Assembly (NCBI GenBank): GCA_966212235.1
Contig: CBIHPP010000003.1
Coordinates: 503,055-567,054, forward strand
DNA length: 64,000 bases
Reading direction: 5' to 3'
Origin: Niastella sp966212235
GTDB taxonomy: Bacteria > Bacteroidota > Bacteroidia > Chitinophagales > Chitinophagaceae
Part shown: piece after piece, positions 8,407 to 17,136 of the stretch
Layout: each line of letters starts with the position of its first letter
How positions within the stretch are numbered: the first letter of the stretch is position 1
Position numbers and translations under genes: made by a program
Notes under the pieces: model-generated
The model's database searches: none
What the model saw: the letters and a program-made list of their open reading frames with translations, nothing else
What the model was told of the DNA's origin: nothing

Positions 8407-8494
8407 GACCTGTAAGGTGCACAGCATTAGCTTGACCTGTCAGGTGGACTTGTGCTCCTGACAGGTCGGCCATCGAAGGTCCACCTTACAGGTC
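8407..8494. repeat. Nested inverted repeat, GACCTGT family
   Basis: GACCTGTAAGGTGC (8407-8420) pairs with CACCTTACAGGTC (8482-8494). Inside this, GACCTGTCAGG (8434-8444) pairs with TCCTGACAGGTC (8456-8467). A relative sits at 10606-10667, also with an AGCATTAGC spacer. The element is absent from the homologous place at 28.5 kb, which suggests a REP- or MITE-like insertion. Confidence 0.7.
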
Positions 8495-8711
8495 TTCGTT
8501 ACTTGAATTATGAATTTATGAAAATCATGTTGCTAAGAATGACTGTGTTTTGCTTTCTGCTTTCGCCTGTATTTGTTTTCGCTTACAGCTTACAGCTTTT
8601 TGCTTTCAGCTTGTTTGTATATGCAAGTTACACCGCCTGATTATAGATTTTTGCTTAATTGTTGTCTAGAATTGCAAGATTGTTGTCGATAACGCATGCT
8701 TGCGCGTTAGA

Positions 8712-9068
8712 TCATTCAAGGCTCATCTGCCAATCCGTTGGCGTCATGTTAAACTCTTTCTTGAAGGCTGCTGCAAACGCGCTCTGCGACCTGTACAAAC
8801 ATTTGTAAGCAACTTGTTTTTTGGTGAGTCCGGCTTCCAGGAATTTTTTCGATGCTTCCAAACGCTGCCGCACATGGTATTCTTTGATGCCGGCTCCATA
8901 CACATCTTTAAATGCTTTCTCTATGGAGTTGCGATTCGGCGTGCCGAGGTGATCGAATAGTTCGGTGGCTGTCTTGCATTGAAATGGATGGGCGTCTATG
9001 TGCTGCTTGATGGTTTCTATGGCACATAGTACATACCTGGAATAAGGTTTTCTGGTTTCTCTGAGCAT
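8712..9068 (-). CDS. Short AraC-type HTH regulator (module copy 1)
   Basis: 118 aa, with the AraC DNA-binding domain making up nearly the whole protein: FDHLGTPNRNSIEKAFKDV, then LTKKQVAYKCLYRSQSAFAAAF and the ending FNMTPTDWQ. It is about 80% identical by eye to the protein at 28729-29085; both start MLRETRKP. It lies 42 bp downstream of the 154-aa unknown gene on the same strand, an arrangement repeated at 29 kb. No ligand or sensor domain is present. The likely role is local transcription control of the neighbouring redox genes, which is inference. Confidence 0.82.
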   Translation of the reverse strand: MLRETRKPYSRYVLCAIETIKQHIDAHPFQCKTATELFDHLGTPNRNSIEKAFKDVYGAGIKEYHVRQRLEASKKFLEAGLTKKQVAYKCLYRSQSAFAAAFKKEFNMTPTDWQMSLE

Positions 9069-9110
9069 GATCAGAAAAATTTTAAATGAATAATCAGGTA
9101 TTAACTTCGG

Positions 9111-9575
9111 TCAGGATTTTCCAGCTAAGTAAAAATGCTGCAGGGTGTACGTGAAAAAATCATTCGGTGTTTCCAGTAACGCATTCACTGCGGATTCCTG
9201 GTTGTTCGATGCTTTAACCGTTATTGTATTCTGTTGTTTTCGAAAGTGCAACGAATAAAAGGAGGCGGGCGAGGTATGGATGGCACTGAATATAACGACT
9301 TTGCCTGTTCGATACAGCTCCATCAATCCCTCCGGTGTAATGGCGCCAATATGCCGCACCGTTGTAATGCCAAAGACCGTAATAAATTCATCGATGGTAC
9401 TGGGGTTGTATTCCAGTTCAATAAAAAATCGTTTATCTACGGGCGCACCCGGCCAGTTACAGCTGACACTAATGGCATCATCTTCGTCCAAAACAATCTC
9501 TACATCATGCGGATTCGTATAAAATCCAAGGCGCTTGTCCAGAAAATCATATACTGCCCGGTTGATCGCTTTCAT
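9111..9575 (-). CDS. Conserved protein of unknown function, 154 aa (module copy 1)
   Basis: The ATG at 9575 gives MKAINRAVYDFLDKRLG, matching the paralogue at 29123-29584 (MNTINQAVYDFLDKRLG); an in-frame start at 9653 would add 26 unconserved residues. No signal peptide or membrane helix is seen, so it is probably cytoplasmic. Conserved stretches include LDEDDAISVS, WPGAP, FFIELEY, the central RHIGAITP and a C-terminal YLAGKS-like end. I do not recognise the family. It is the first gene of a two-gene unit with the AraC regulator, and the pair is duplicated as a unit, so the two proteins may act together, for example with this one as a sensing or modulating partner. Confidence 0.75.
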   Translation of the reverse strand: MKAINRAVYDFLDKRLGFYTNPHDVEIVLDEDDAISVSCNWPGAPVDKRFFIELEYNPSTIDEFITVFGITTVRHIGAITPEGLMELYRTGKVVIFSAIHTSPASFYSLHFRKQQNTITVKASNNQESAVNALLETPNDFFTYTLQHFYLAGKS

Positions 9576-9883
9576 GATGCAGGTTTTAAAATGATGTAGT
9601 TTGATGCAAAGACCTGGATGCAAGTTACAATGGGTGGTTTTCATGTTTAGCACACGTTGTGTTCCTTTATGTCCGTTTTGTATTCCAAAATGGGTATAAA
9701 GTTGTCCATTCGGTGCCGAAAGGGGTTATAAACGTATCTTTATACCCACTTAGGAATAACCGGTTATATTGGTTACTATTGTATATTATTATATATGTGC
9801 ACCGCTGAACTTTTTCCCACCTGATCCTATATTGCCAGGCCATAGTTATTGTACCCTAACTTCCTAAATTTTATCGGCGGTTC
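9576..9883. promoter_or_regulatory. Divergent promoter region of the unknown/AraC unit and the sigma factor
   Basis: 308 bp between divergent starts, without a gene. It holds the long inverted repeat 9691-9748 and an AT-rich tract (about 9770-9800) before the sigma-factor gene. Confidence 0.4.
9691..9748. promoter_or_regulatory. 11-bp inverted repeat with an inner hairpin
   Basis: TGGGTATAAAG (9691-9701) and CTTTATACCCA (9738-9748) are exact inverse complements. Between them TTCGG and CCGAA (9709-9720) form a second small stem. It lies 135-190 bp upstream of the sigma-factor start and 115-175 bp upstream of the divergent gene. It could be an operator for either. Confidence 0.5.
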
Positions 9884-10492
9884 ATGAATACACAGCTCGA
9901 TAGTGAAACTTTACTGGCTTTTACGCAGGGAGACAAAAGCGCCTTTAGTACCGTTTATAACAGGTATTACGACGAAATACTGTACTTCACACATAAGCTC
10001 ACATCAAGCAAAGAAGAAGCGGAGGATATTACCATTGAGATCTTCCTGAAGCTTTTTAGAATACACGATCGATTTACGAATGAACCCAACATAAAAGCCT
10101 TCCTGTATATTACCGCCCGCAATAGTTGTCTCAATTACCTTCGCATGGTGCGACAACGAAAAACGGACCGCAAAGATTTTTCCGATAGCGAGAGTGGCGC
10201 CAATGAAATAGAAGACCTGGAAAGCCAGCATGCCATTATTGAAAGTTTGCTGATCAAAGAAATTTATGGTGCTGTGGAAGACCTGCCCGAGCGATGCCGC
10301 AAGGTATTTAAAATGATCTATATCGAGGGACTCGAAGCAAACGTTATTGCACACCAGCTATCGATCACGACCGCCACCGTGCGCTCCCAAAAACGACATG
10401 CGCTTGATTTACTTCGTATACACTTTTCCGACAACCAGGTAGCCCTTGGTCTAATCCTTACATGGGGCCTGATAGAAACAGTCCATTCCTGA
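9884..10492 (+). CDS. ECF RNA polymerase sigma factor
   Basis: 202 aa in the RpoE/SigW-like ECF pattern. Region 2 lies around FSTVYNRYYDEILYFTHKL with the EEAEDITIEIFLKLF core. Region 4 lies around LPERCRKVFKMIYIEGLE and the HTH VIAHQLSITTATVRSQKRHA. It belongs to the Bacteroidota FecI-like group that pairs with FecR and an STN-domain TonB receptor; exactly those genes follow at 10685 and 12090. It is expected to drive the SusC/SusD operon when FecR releases it. It is followed after 192 bp by the FecR gene, with the GACCTGT palindrome in between. Confidence 0.9.
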   Translation: MNTQLDSETLLAFTQGDKSAFSTVYNRYYDEILYFTHKLTSSKEEAEDITIEIFLKLFRIHDRFTNEPNIKAFLYITARNSCLNYLRMVRQRKTDRKDFSDSESGANEIEDLESQHAIIESLLIKEIYGAVEDLPERCRKVFKMIYIEGLEANVIAHQLSITTATVRSQKRHALDLLRIHFSDNQVALGLILTWGLIETVHS

Positions 10493-10605
10493 GCTCATCC
10501 CAATCTTTCGCCTGAACCTGAATATTTATTTTCAATACGCTTGCACGTTCCGCAGCCCCTGGGTGTTTTTATTAGTATGAAGTAATTGTTAAGCTTTCGA
10601 TGGCC

Positions 10606-10667
10606 GACCTGTAAGGTGCATCATCGAATGTAGCATTAGCGGCAAGTGCAATTGCACCTGACAGGTC
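10606..10667. repeat. GACCTGT-family palindrome upstream of fecR
   Basis: GACCTGTAAGGTGCA (10606-10620) and TGCACCTGACAGGTC (10653-10667) pair with one mismatch around a 32-nt loop containing AGCATTAGC. It belongs to the same family as 8407-8494 and ends 17 bp before the FecR ATG. Confidence 0.7.
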
Positions 10668-10684
10668 TTGCAAACTGTATTATT

Positions 10685-11914
10685 ATGGCGAATTTTCAAT
10701 TTTTAATAAATATAGAAGAGCTGATTGCAAAATACCTGCGCGGTGAATTAACCGAACAGGAGCATGCAGCGCTGCAGGAATGGATCGATGACTCGCCAGC
10801 CAATAAGGCGACATTTGACGAACTAACCAATCCCGATCGGTTGGGCGAGAAATTACGTGTATGGAAGGTAGGTAGCACCGGGAAAGAGCGGGGCTGGCGC
10901 AGGATAGAACAACGCCTGGAAGGCCAGCCGGTGCAGTTGTGGTTTCGCTTACAGTGGACAAAAATCGCCGCCACGCTGTTATTACTGATCCTGGGGATGG
11001 GGGTATGGTTTATGTTGCGGGAGGGGAAGCACAATAATGAGCCATTAGTGGCGCAGAAAACAATGGCGCCTGCCAATGATGTAACACCAGGTGGCTTTAA
11101 AGCAAAGCTCACCTTGAGCGATGGTTCTACGATTGTGCTGGATAGCGCCATCAACGGCAAACTCACGAAACAGGGAAATACATCAATACAGAATAAAGAC
11201 GGGCAGTTAAAATATACACCTTCCAATGAGGGAAAAGCCGAAGAGTTGTATAATACGCTTACCACCTCAAATGGCCAGACTTATAAAGCTACGCTCAGCG
11301 ATGGAAGCACAGTTTGGTTAAATGCAGCATCCTCTATTCGTTATCCTGTTTCCTTTACAGGCAACGAACGCAGGGTAGAAATTACTGGTGAAGTATACTT
11401 TGAGGTGGCACACTTAACCCCGCGAACTGGCACGGGATCACGTAAGGTCCCTTTTATTGTGAGTTTTGGCTCCCCTTTAGGGGCTGGGGGTGAGGTAAAG
11501 GTATTGGGAACCGTATTCAATGTCAATGCATACGATGAAGAAAAAAAGATTACGACTACGCTTCTGGAAGGTAGGGTGCAGTTGAGCAAGGGCGCGTTTA
11601 CAAAAGAACTGGCGCCGGATCAACAGGCGGAATTACTGCCCTCTGGGGCAATACGGGTAAAGAAGGATGCGGACATTGAAAAAGCCGTGGGATGGAAGAA
11701 TGGATTATTTGTTTTTAAAGGAGATGATGTGAAATTCCTGATGAACCAGTTAGCCCGGTGGTATAATGTCAATGTCGTGTACAAGGGAGTGATAAAGGAT
11801 AAGTTTACCGGGATCATCAACCGGAATCTGCCGGTATCGGTGGTGCTGGATATGCTTCAAAGAAGCACTGCTCATTTTCAAATTGAAGGAAGAACCATCA
11901 CGGTAACACCGTAA
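10685..11914 (+). CDS. FecR-family anti-sigma factor / signal transducer
   Basis: 409 aa from ATG at 10685, giving MANFQFLINIEELIAKYLRG; an upstream in-frame ATG at 10646 would run through the palindromic repeat and is unlikely. The N-terminal cytoplasmic part (LRGELTEQEHAALQEWI) is followed by one membrane helix (residues about 98-114, IAATLLLLILGMGVWFML). The periplasmic FecR domain includes TYKATLSDGSTVWLNAASS, GEVYFEVAH, TVFNVNAYDEE and TTLLEGRVQL. The C-terminal region (NQLARWYNVNVVYKG) is the usual secretin/TonB-like end. FecR proteins read the state of an STN-domain receptor and control the partner ECF sigma. Between GEVYFEVAH and the VLGTVFNVNAYD core there are extra residues encoded partly by a CCCCT/AGGGG hairpin sequence (11472-11483), longer than usual for the family. 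Confidence 0.9.
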   Translation: MANFQFLINIEELIAKYLRGELTEQEHAALQEWIDDSPANKATFDELTNPDRLGEKLRVWKVGSTGKERGWRRIEQRLEGQPVQLWFRLQWTKIAATLLLLILGMGVWFMLREGKHNNEPLVAQKTMAPANDVTPGGFKAKLTLSDGSTIVLDSAINGKLTKQGNTSIQNKDGQLKYTPSNEGKAEELYNTLTTSNGQTYKATLSDGSTVWLNAASSIRYPVSFTGNERRVEITGEVYFEVAHLTPRTGTGSRKVPFIVSFGSPLGAGGEVKVLGTVFNVNAYDEEKKITTTLLEGRVQLSKGAFTKELAPDQQAELLPSGAIRVKKDADIEKAVGWKNGLFVFKGDDVKFLMNQLARWYNVNVVYKGVIKDKFTGIINRNLPVSVVLDMLQRSTAHFQIEGRTITVTP

Positions 11915-12006
11915 GAAAAAATACGGAGGGCTTCGGCCGTACGAATCGAATACTGTTAACCATTGAACCACCGCATGTTAACCTGTTGTCACTGATAGGC
12001 ATAAAA

Positions 12007-12033
12007 AAGCCGGCGTCTGATACACACCGGCTT
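12007..12033. terminator. Hairpin between fecR and susC
   Basis: AAGCCGG (12007-12013) pairs with CCGGCTT (12027-12033). An A-run on its left makes it a better terminator for the minus strand than for the plus strand, yet no minus-strand gene ends here. It may attenuate or separate FecR from SusC transcription. Confidence 0.4.
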
Positions 12034-12089
12034 ATAAAAGGGTTAACAAAAGCATTTAACACTCATTATTAAACCTTCAATACAAAGGT

Positions 12090-15000
12090 ATGCCATTTAA
12101 AGCTTGCACAGCTTTGCTGTGCAGTCATGTAGTTAAACAAAACCTGGTAAATGAAAATTTCCGGTTCTCCCTTCGTATTATGAAGATCACTGCTTTCATA
12201 TTACTCATATTCAGCCTGCACGTAAGTGGCAAAAACATTGCGCAGGAAAAGATTACGATCAAAGAAAAGAGTGCCAGCCTCTCTAAGATCTTAATAGAAG
12301 TTCAAAAGCAAACCGGTTACAGTTTTTTCCTTTCCGAAGAAACGATCAAAGATTCGAAACCCATAGATATTGATGTCAAAAATGCCACACTCAAACAGGT
12401 GCTGGATATCTGTTTTAAAAATCAACCGTTTGATTACTACATCAACCAAAATGCCATCACGATCATTGCTAAAAAAAAAGAAAGACAAATAAATGATGAA
12501 TCTGTTGCGAAAAAGGACAGTACAATTAATATCACCGGAAGGGTGCTTGATAAAGATGGTTCTGCCCTTGAAGGGGCAACAGTGCAAGTAAGAGGAATTA
12601 ATAAATCAACTATTACAAATTTCAAGGGCGAGTTTTTCCTGAAAGATATAAGTAACAATGCAGTTTTAATAATTACAAATATTGGTCATGAAACGGAATT
12701 CATACCTATCAGTGGCCGTAGCTCAATAAGTGTTTCGCTTAAAGTAAGAGTTGCCAGTATGGATGAAATTCAGGTTGTTGGATATGGTACGACTACCAGG
12801 CGGTTGAATACCGGAAACATTGCCTCCGTAAAATCCACCGACATTGAAAAACAACCTGTTAATAACCCTTTGCTGGCACTTGCTGGCAGAGTTCCTGGAT
12901 TGGAAATAACTCAGGCTACGGGGTTTGCCGGGAGTGGTGTGAAGGTGCGCATACAAGGCGTGAATAGTATAGGGAATGGAAATGATCCCCTTTATGTGGT
13001 GGATGGAGTGCCTTATACTTCCCAATTAATGCCATCATCGAATGCTGCTTTTGGAACTTCAGGAGGCGTATATGAGCGTGGCGGTGGATATGGGAGTCCT
13101 TTAAATTTTATCAATCCTGCAGATATTGAATCAATCGAGGTGTTAAAGGATGCTGATGCTACTTCTATCTATGGATCACAGGCCGCAAATGGGGCCCTTC
13201 TTATTACTACCAAAAAAGGGAAAGCTGGTGAGCAAAAAATCCAGTTTAACCTCCAGCAAGGCTGGGGTAAGGTTACCCGAAAAATGGACTTGCTGGACAG
13301 AAGGCAATACCTTGACATGCGTTATGAAGCATTGAAAAACGATGGCATCTCTTTATCCTCTCTTGATCAAACAGTCAATTACGACCTGACTGTTTGGGAT
13401 ACGACACGATCAATAGATTGGCAAAAAAAATTAATTGGCAATACAGCGCATTATACTGACTTGCAGGCGTCAGTATCCGGCGGCACGTCGAACAGCTATT
13501 ATTTGATTGGTACAGGTTATCATCGGGAAACTGTTGTAATACCAGGAGACTTCAACGATCAAAAAGCAACTATACACTTCCAGGCAGGCGGCAGCTCGTT
13601 GAATCAAAAATTCCACGTACGATTAACCGGTAATTATATGGTAGATGTGAATAAACTGCCAAGTACTGCAGCCTACGATCTAACCGAATCTGCCATATCT
13701 CTGGCACCGGTAGCTCCATCACCTTATAATGCTGATGGTACGATCAACTGGGCACCTAACCAGGCGGGCAAGCCAACATTTGATAACCCGTTGGCGCGGC
13801 TTCTTAATAAATACACAGGAAGCACCAATAATTTAATTGCGAACCTTTTGTTGAATTACCAGCTTACAAGAGGATTCAATATAAAAAGCAGCTTTGGCTA
13901 TACAACCCTTCGTACTGATGAAATTGTTACATCGCCACTGGCAGCCAAATGGCCCGAAAGCAGAGCTACTTCTTCGAATCAAGCAATATATGGTGACAAT
14001 AAACTCAGTACATGGGTCATAGAGCCACAGCTTTCCTATGAAAGAGCAATTGCAAAAGGGAAACTGGAAGCCTTGCTAGGCGCTACTATTCAACAAAGGG
14101 CCAGCAGTGCACAAAGGCTCGTGGGTACCGGGTATATCAGCGACGAATTCTTAGACGACATTCGTGCAGCCAGCTCCGTAACATCAGATCTTAATTTTAA
14201 ATTTCTCTATAAATACACAGCAGTTTTTGGAAGGATCAACTATAACTGGCAGAATAAATATATTGTAAATCTCACAGCAAGGAGAGATGGCAGCTCAAGA
14301 TTTGGGGAAAAAAATCAGTTTCACAATTTTGGAGCTGTAGGTAGCGCCTGGATATTTTCCGAGGAGAAATTTAAAAAACGCTTTTTGCCTTTCTTAAGTT
14401 TTGGAAAGCTCAAGGCAAGCTATGGCATCACAGGGAATGACCAGATAGGAGACTACAAGTTTTTAAGCACCTATTCTGCTATCACCGTTGCAAATCCTTA
14501 CCAGGGGATTACTACACTTCAACCAAATGGTTTATCAAATCCTTATCTCGCTTGGGAAGAAACGAAAAAAATGAACCTGGGATTAGATCTTGGGTTTTTT
14601 AAGGATAGGGTATTGATCAATGCGAATTATTTCCGCAATCGCTCATCGAACCAGCTATTAGGGTATTCATTGGCTTCGACGACGGGCTTTGGCAGTATCA
14701 CCCGGAATTTCCCTGCAATGGTGCAAAATACAGGGATCGAATTGTCCTTCAATACGACCAATATTGAAGGCAAGAAACTTAAGTGGTCAACGAATGCAAA
14801 CATCACATTGCCGAATAACAAACTTATTTCTTTCCCTAACCTGGAGTCGTCAAGTTATGCAAGCAGACTTGTAATAGGAAAGCCTATTACAATTGAAAAG
14901 AAGTTTCATTTTGTAGGAGTTGATCCAACAACCGGGATATATTATTTTGATTCAAAGACAAATCCATTTAGTCCAAAGAGTCCTAATGATGCAACGGTGA

Positions 15001-15491
15001 TCATTAACACATCATCTGAGTTTTATGGAGGTCTTCAAAATAATATCAGCTATAATGGCTTTGAGCTTGATTTCCTATTCCAGTTTGTAAAGCAAAAGGG
15101 ACGTAATTATTCCTTTGGCTTTTATCCGGGAACACAAACGAGAAATCAACCTGCCTATGTTTTGGACAGATGGCAACAACCAGGCGATAATGCATCTTAT
15201 CAAAAATTCAATTCCGATAATGGTCTTTCAGGTGCGTTTTTGAATGCAAACGAGTACAGCGATGCTGCTGTTGCTGATGCATCTTATATAAGGTTGAAGA
15301 ATGTTTCCCTTTCTTACCGATTTCTGGAAAAATATTTAACCAAAATACATGTGCGTGGAATAAGGATTTATGCTCAGGGGCAAAACTTATGGACCATCAC
15401 GAAATACAAAGGATTGGATCCCGAAACATTGAGCACATTCACCTTACCTCCATTGAGGGTTTTAACAGTGGGAGCGCAGATCACCTTGTAA
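12090..15491 (+). CDS. SusC/RagA-type TonB-dependent transporter with STN domain
   Basis: 1133 aa. An ATG at 12180 (MKITAFILLIFSLHVSG) gives a cleaner signal peptide; I keep 12090 because long N-regions are common in this group, and the start is uncertain. Order: signal peptide, STN domain (about 60-110, SLSKILIEVQKQTGYSFF), carboxypeptidase-like domain (about 148-225, GRVLDKDGSALEGATVQVRG), plug (VVGYGTTTRRLNTGNIASVK, then RIQGVNSIGNGNDPLYVVDG) and a 22-strand barrel ending VLTVGAQITL. The STN domain marks a transducing receptor that signals through the FecR/ECF pair just upstream. It forms an outer-membrane complex with the SusD lipoprotein encoded 19 bp downstream. Further genes suggest a peptide or protein-derived substrate. 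Confidence 0.93.
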   Translation: MPFKACTALLCSHVVKQNLVNENFRFSLRIMKITAFILLIFSLHVSGKNIAQEKITIKEKSASLSKILIEVQKQTGYSFFLSEETIKDSKPIDIDVKNATLKQVLDICFKNQPFDYYINQNAITIIAKKKERQINDESVAKKDSTINITGRVLDKDGSALEGATVQVRGINKSTITNFKGEFFLKDISNNAVLIITNIGHETEFIPISGRSSISVSLKVRVASMDEIQVVGYGTTTRRLNTGNIASVKSTDIEKQPVNNPLLALAGRVPGLEITQATGFAGSGVKVRIQGVNSIGNGNDPLYVVDGVPYTSQLMPSSNAAFGTSGGVYERGGGYGSPLNFINPADIESIEVLKDADATSIYGSQAANGALLITTKKGKAGEQKIQFNLQQGWGKVTRKMDLLDRRQYLDMRYEALKNDGISLSSLDQTVNYDLTVWDTTRSIDWQKKLIGNTAHYTDLQASVSGGTSNSYYLIGTGYHRETVVIPGDFNDQKATIHFQAGGSSLNQKFHVRLTGNYMVDVNKLPSTAAYDLTESAISLAPVAPSPYNADGTINWAPNQAGKPTFDNPLARLLNKYTGSTNNLIANLLLNYQLTRGFNIKSSFGYTTLRTDEIVTSPLAAKWPESRATSSNQAIYGDNKLSTWVIEPQLSYERAIAKGKLEALLGATIQQRASSAQRLVGTGYISDEFLDDIRAASSVTSDLNFKFLYKYTAVFGRINYNWQNKYIVNLTARRDGSSRFGEKNQFHNFGAVGSAWIFSEEKFKKRFLPFLSFGKLKASYGITGNDQIGDYKFLSTYSAITVANPYQGITTLQPNGLSNPYLAWEETKKMNLGLDLGFFKDRVLINANYFRNRSSNQLLGYSLASTTGFGSITRNFPAMVQNTGIELSFNTTNIEGKKLKWSTNANITLPNNKLISFPNLESSSYASRLVIGKPITIEKKFHFVGVDPTTGIYYFDSKTNPFSPKSPNDATVIINTSSEFYGGLQNNISYNGFELDFLFQFVKQKGRNYSFGFYPGTQTRNQPAYVLDRWQQPGDNASYQKFNSDNGLSGAFLNANEYSDAAVADASYIRLKNVSLSYRFLEKYLTKIHVRGIRIYAQGQNLWTITKYKGLDPETLSTFTLPPLRVLTVGAQITL

Positions 15492-15510
15492 TGCAAAATG
15501 TAAATGAAAA

Positions 15511-16947
15511 ATGCAAAATAAAGCAACATATATTTTAAGATCGATCTTCTGCACAGTGTTAACCGCGTTAATGTTTTTCAGTTGTAAAAAGCTGGTAGAA
15601 GTAAAACCACCCAGCACCAGCATTAATTCGGGAAATGTATTTGGAGGCGATGCGACAGCCATTGCTGCTATAACGAATATGTATACATCCATTAGCAGGG
15701 TACAATTGCCTGGCGGTGGTATTGCTTCCTTAAGCTTATTCCCTTCACTTTCTTCGGACGAGCTTTCCTTATATAACGGCGCTACAAATAATGCGGTAAA
15801 CTATTATTACAAAAACGAGCTTTCCGATATCAATATCAGCAATCCTGATTTTTGGACCAGCTTTTACCATACAATTTACATAGCCAATACCGCTATCGAG
15901 GAACTGGGCAAATCAACCACATTAACTCTTGGAATTAAAACGCAATTGGAAGGTGAGGCAAAGTTCATGCGGGCATTCTGTTATTTCTACCTGGTGAATT
16001 TATACGGCGATGTTCCTTTGGCGCTTTCTACCGATTATGCTGTGAACAGTGCACTAACCCGTAAGCCCAAAGCAGATGTTTATAACCGAATCATTTCTGA
16101 TTTAAAGGATGCGCAAAATTTATTAAGTGCCCAGTATTTGAATGCGAATCTTTTAAATTCAACAACGGACAGGGTTCGACCCACAAGATGGGCAGCAACA
16201 GCATTGCTCGCAAGAGCTTATTTGTACAATAGTCAATATATAAATGCAGAAAACGAAGCGACAATTTTAATAAATAACGCTTCGCTTTTCAATTTACCTT
16301 CTTTAAACTATGTATTTCTTAAGAACAGCAGTGAAGCCATCTGGCAACTACAGCCGGTAAATGCAGGATGGAATACAGAGGATGCAAAAATATTTATACT
16401 GCCAGCCAACGGGCCCGATGCTGGATTTTATTATTTCTATTTAAGTCCTCAAATGGTAAACAGTTTTGAAAACAATGATCAAAGAAAAACGTCCTGGACG
16501 AGGGCAGTTTCCGTTGGTGCAAATACTTACTACTATCCATACAAATATCAAAGTGCTACATATAACAACCCCGTTACAGAATATAAAATGGTGTTCAGAT
16601 TGGCAGAACAATATTTGATAAGAGCAGAAGCAAAAGCGCAGCTAAATAAAATAGCAGAAGCAAAGGATGATCTAAATCTTATTCGCACAAGAGCGGGATT
16701 AGGCGGTACTACAGCAAGCGATAAACCCTCTTTGCTTGCTGCCATTCTTCGTGAAAGACATGTAGAATTATTTACGGAATGGAGCCATAGATGGTTTGAT
16801 TTAAAAAGAACAAACAATGTGGATGCAGTAATGAGTGTCGTAACGCCTCAAAAAGGCGGAAGCTGGAATACAAATTGGCAATGGTATCCCATTACAAGGA
16901 ATGAGCTTTTAGCAAATCCCAACCTTGAACAAAACGCAGGATATTAG
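15511..16947 (+). CDS. SusD/RagB-type surface lipoprotein
   Basis: 478 aa. A lipoprotein signal ends at FFSCKKLVEVKPP. The typical SusD features follow: the TPR-like helical core with WTSFYHTIYIANTAIEEL, GEAKFMRAFCYFYLVNLYGDVPL, the RAEAKAQLNKIAEAKDDLNLIR region, ILRERHVELFTEWSHRWFDLKR and the ending YPITRNELLANPNLEQNAGY. It acts as the lid and ligand-binding partner of the SusC channel encoded immediately upstream (19-bp gap, translationally close). Confidence 0.93.
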   Translation: MQNKATYILRSIFCTVLTALMFFSCKKLVEVKPPSTSINSGNVFGGDATAIAAITNMYTSISRVQLPGGGIASLSLFPSLSSDELSLYNGATNNAVNYYYKNELSDINISNPDFWTSFYHTIYIANTAIEELGKSTTLTLGIKTQLEGEAKFMRAFCYFYLVNLYGDVPLALSTDYAVNSALTRKPKADVYNRIISDLKDAQNLLSAQYLNANLLNSTTDRVRPTRWAATALLARAYLYNSQYINAENEATILINNASLFNLPSLNYVFLKNSSEAIWQLQPVNAGWNTEDAKIFILPANGPDAGFYYFYLSPQMVNSFENNDQRKTSWTRAVSVGANTYYYPYKYQSATYNNPVTEYKMVFRLAEQYLIRAEAKAQLNKIAEAKDDLNLIRTRAGLGGTTASDKPSLLAAILRERHVELFTEWSHRWFDLKRTNNVDAVMSVVTPQKGGSWNTNWQWYPITRNELLANPNLEQNAGY

Positions 16948-17081
16948 AGGCGAGGTTTTAGTATCTGGGAACTAATGTTAACCAAAAAATGAGCCAACTG
17001 TTTGTAATAAGCGTTGGTACAAGAAGAACTAACTGCTAATTGTAATAATCATGTCTGCAGCATGATGTGCAATAAATCAGA

Positions 17082-17101
17082 TTCATTGCCGTGGCAATGA
17101 A
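17082..17101. promoter_or_regulatory. 20-bp near-perfect palindrome upstream of FISUMP lipoprotein gene
   Basis: TTCATTGCC and GGCAATGAA flank a GT centre, 35 bp before the ATG at 17137. It is either an operator or a small hairpin in the spacer after SusD. Confidence 0.45.
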
Positions 17102-17136
17102 CTATCAGAACTATCTATAATCTAAAACTCAAACAG

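Larger units (their letters stand above)
8290..8711. promoter_or_regulatory. 422-bp intergenic region with three layered elements
   Basis: No gene is seen. From left to right it holds the 67-nt structured element (8328-8394), the nested GACCTGT palindromes (8407-8494), a one-armed array of GCTTTC/AGCTT-type short repeats (about 8540-8620), and a stretch (8618-8690) resembling 28629-28690 downstream of the paralogous AraC gene. The promoter of MauE copy 2 must lie here. Confidence 0.45.

Noticed and set aside
8452..8640. 62-aa hydrophobic plus-strand frame
   Set aside because: It runs through the GACCTGT palindrome and the GCTTTC repeat array; composition explains the hydrophobicity.
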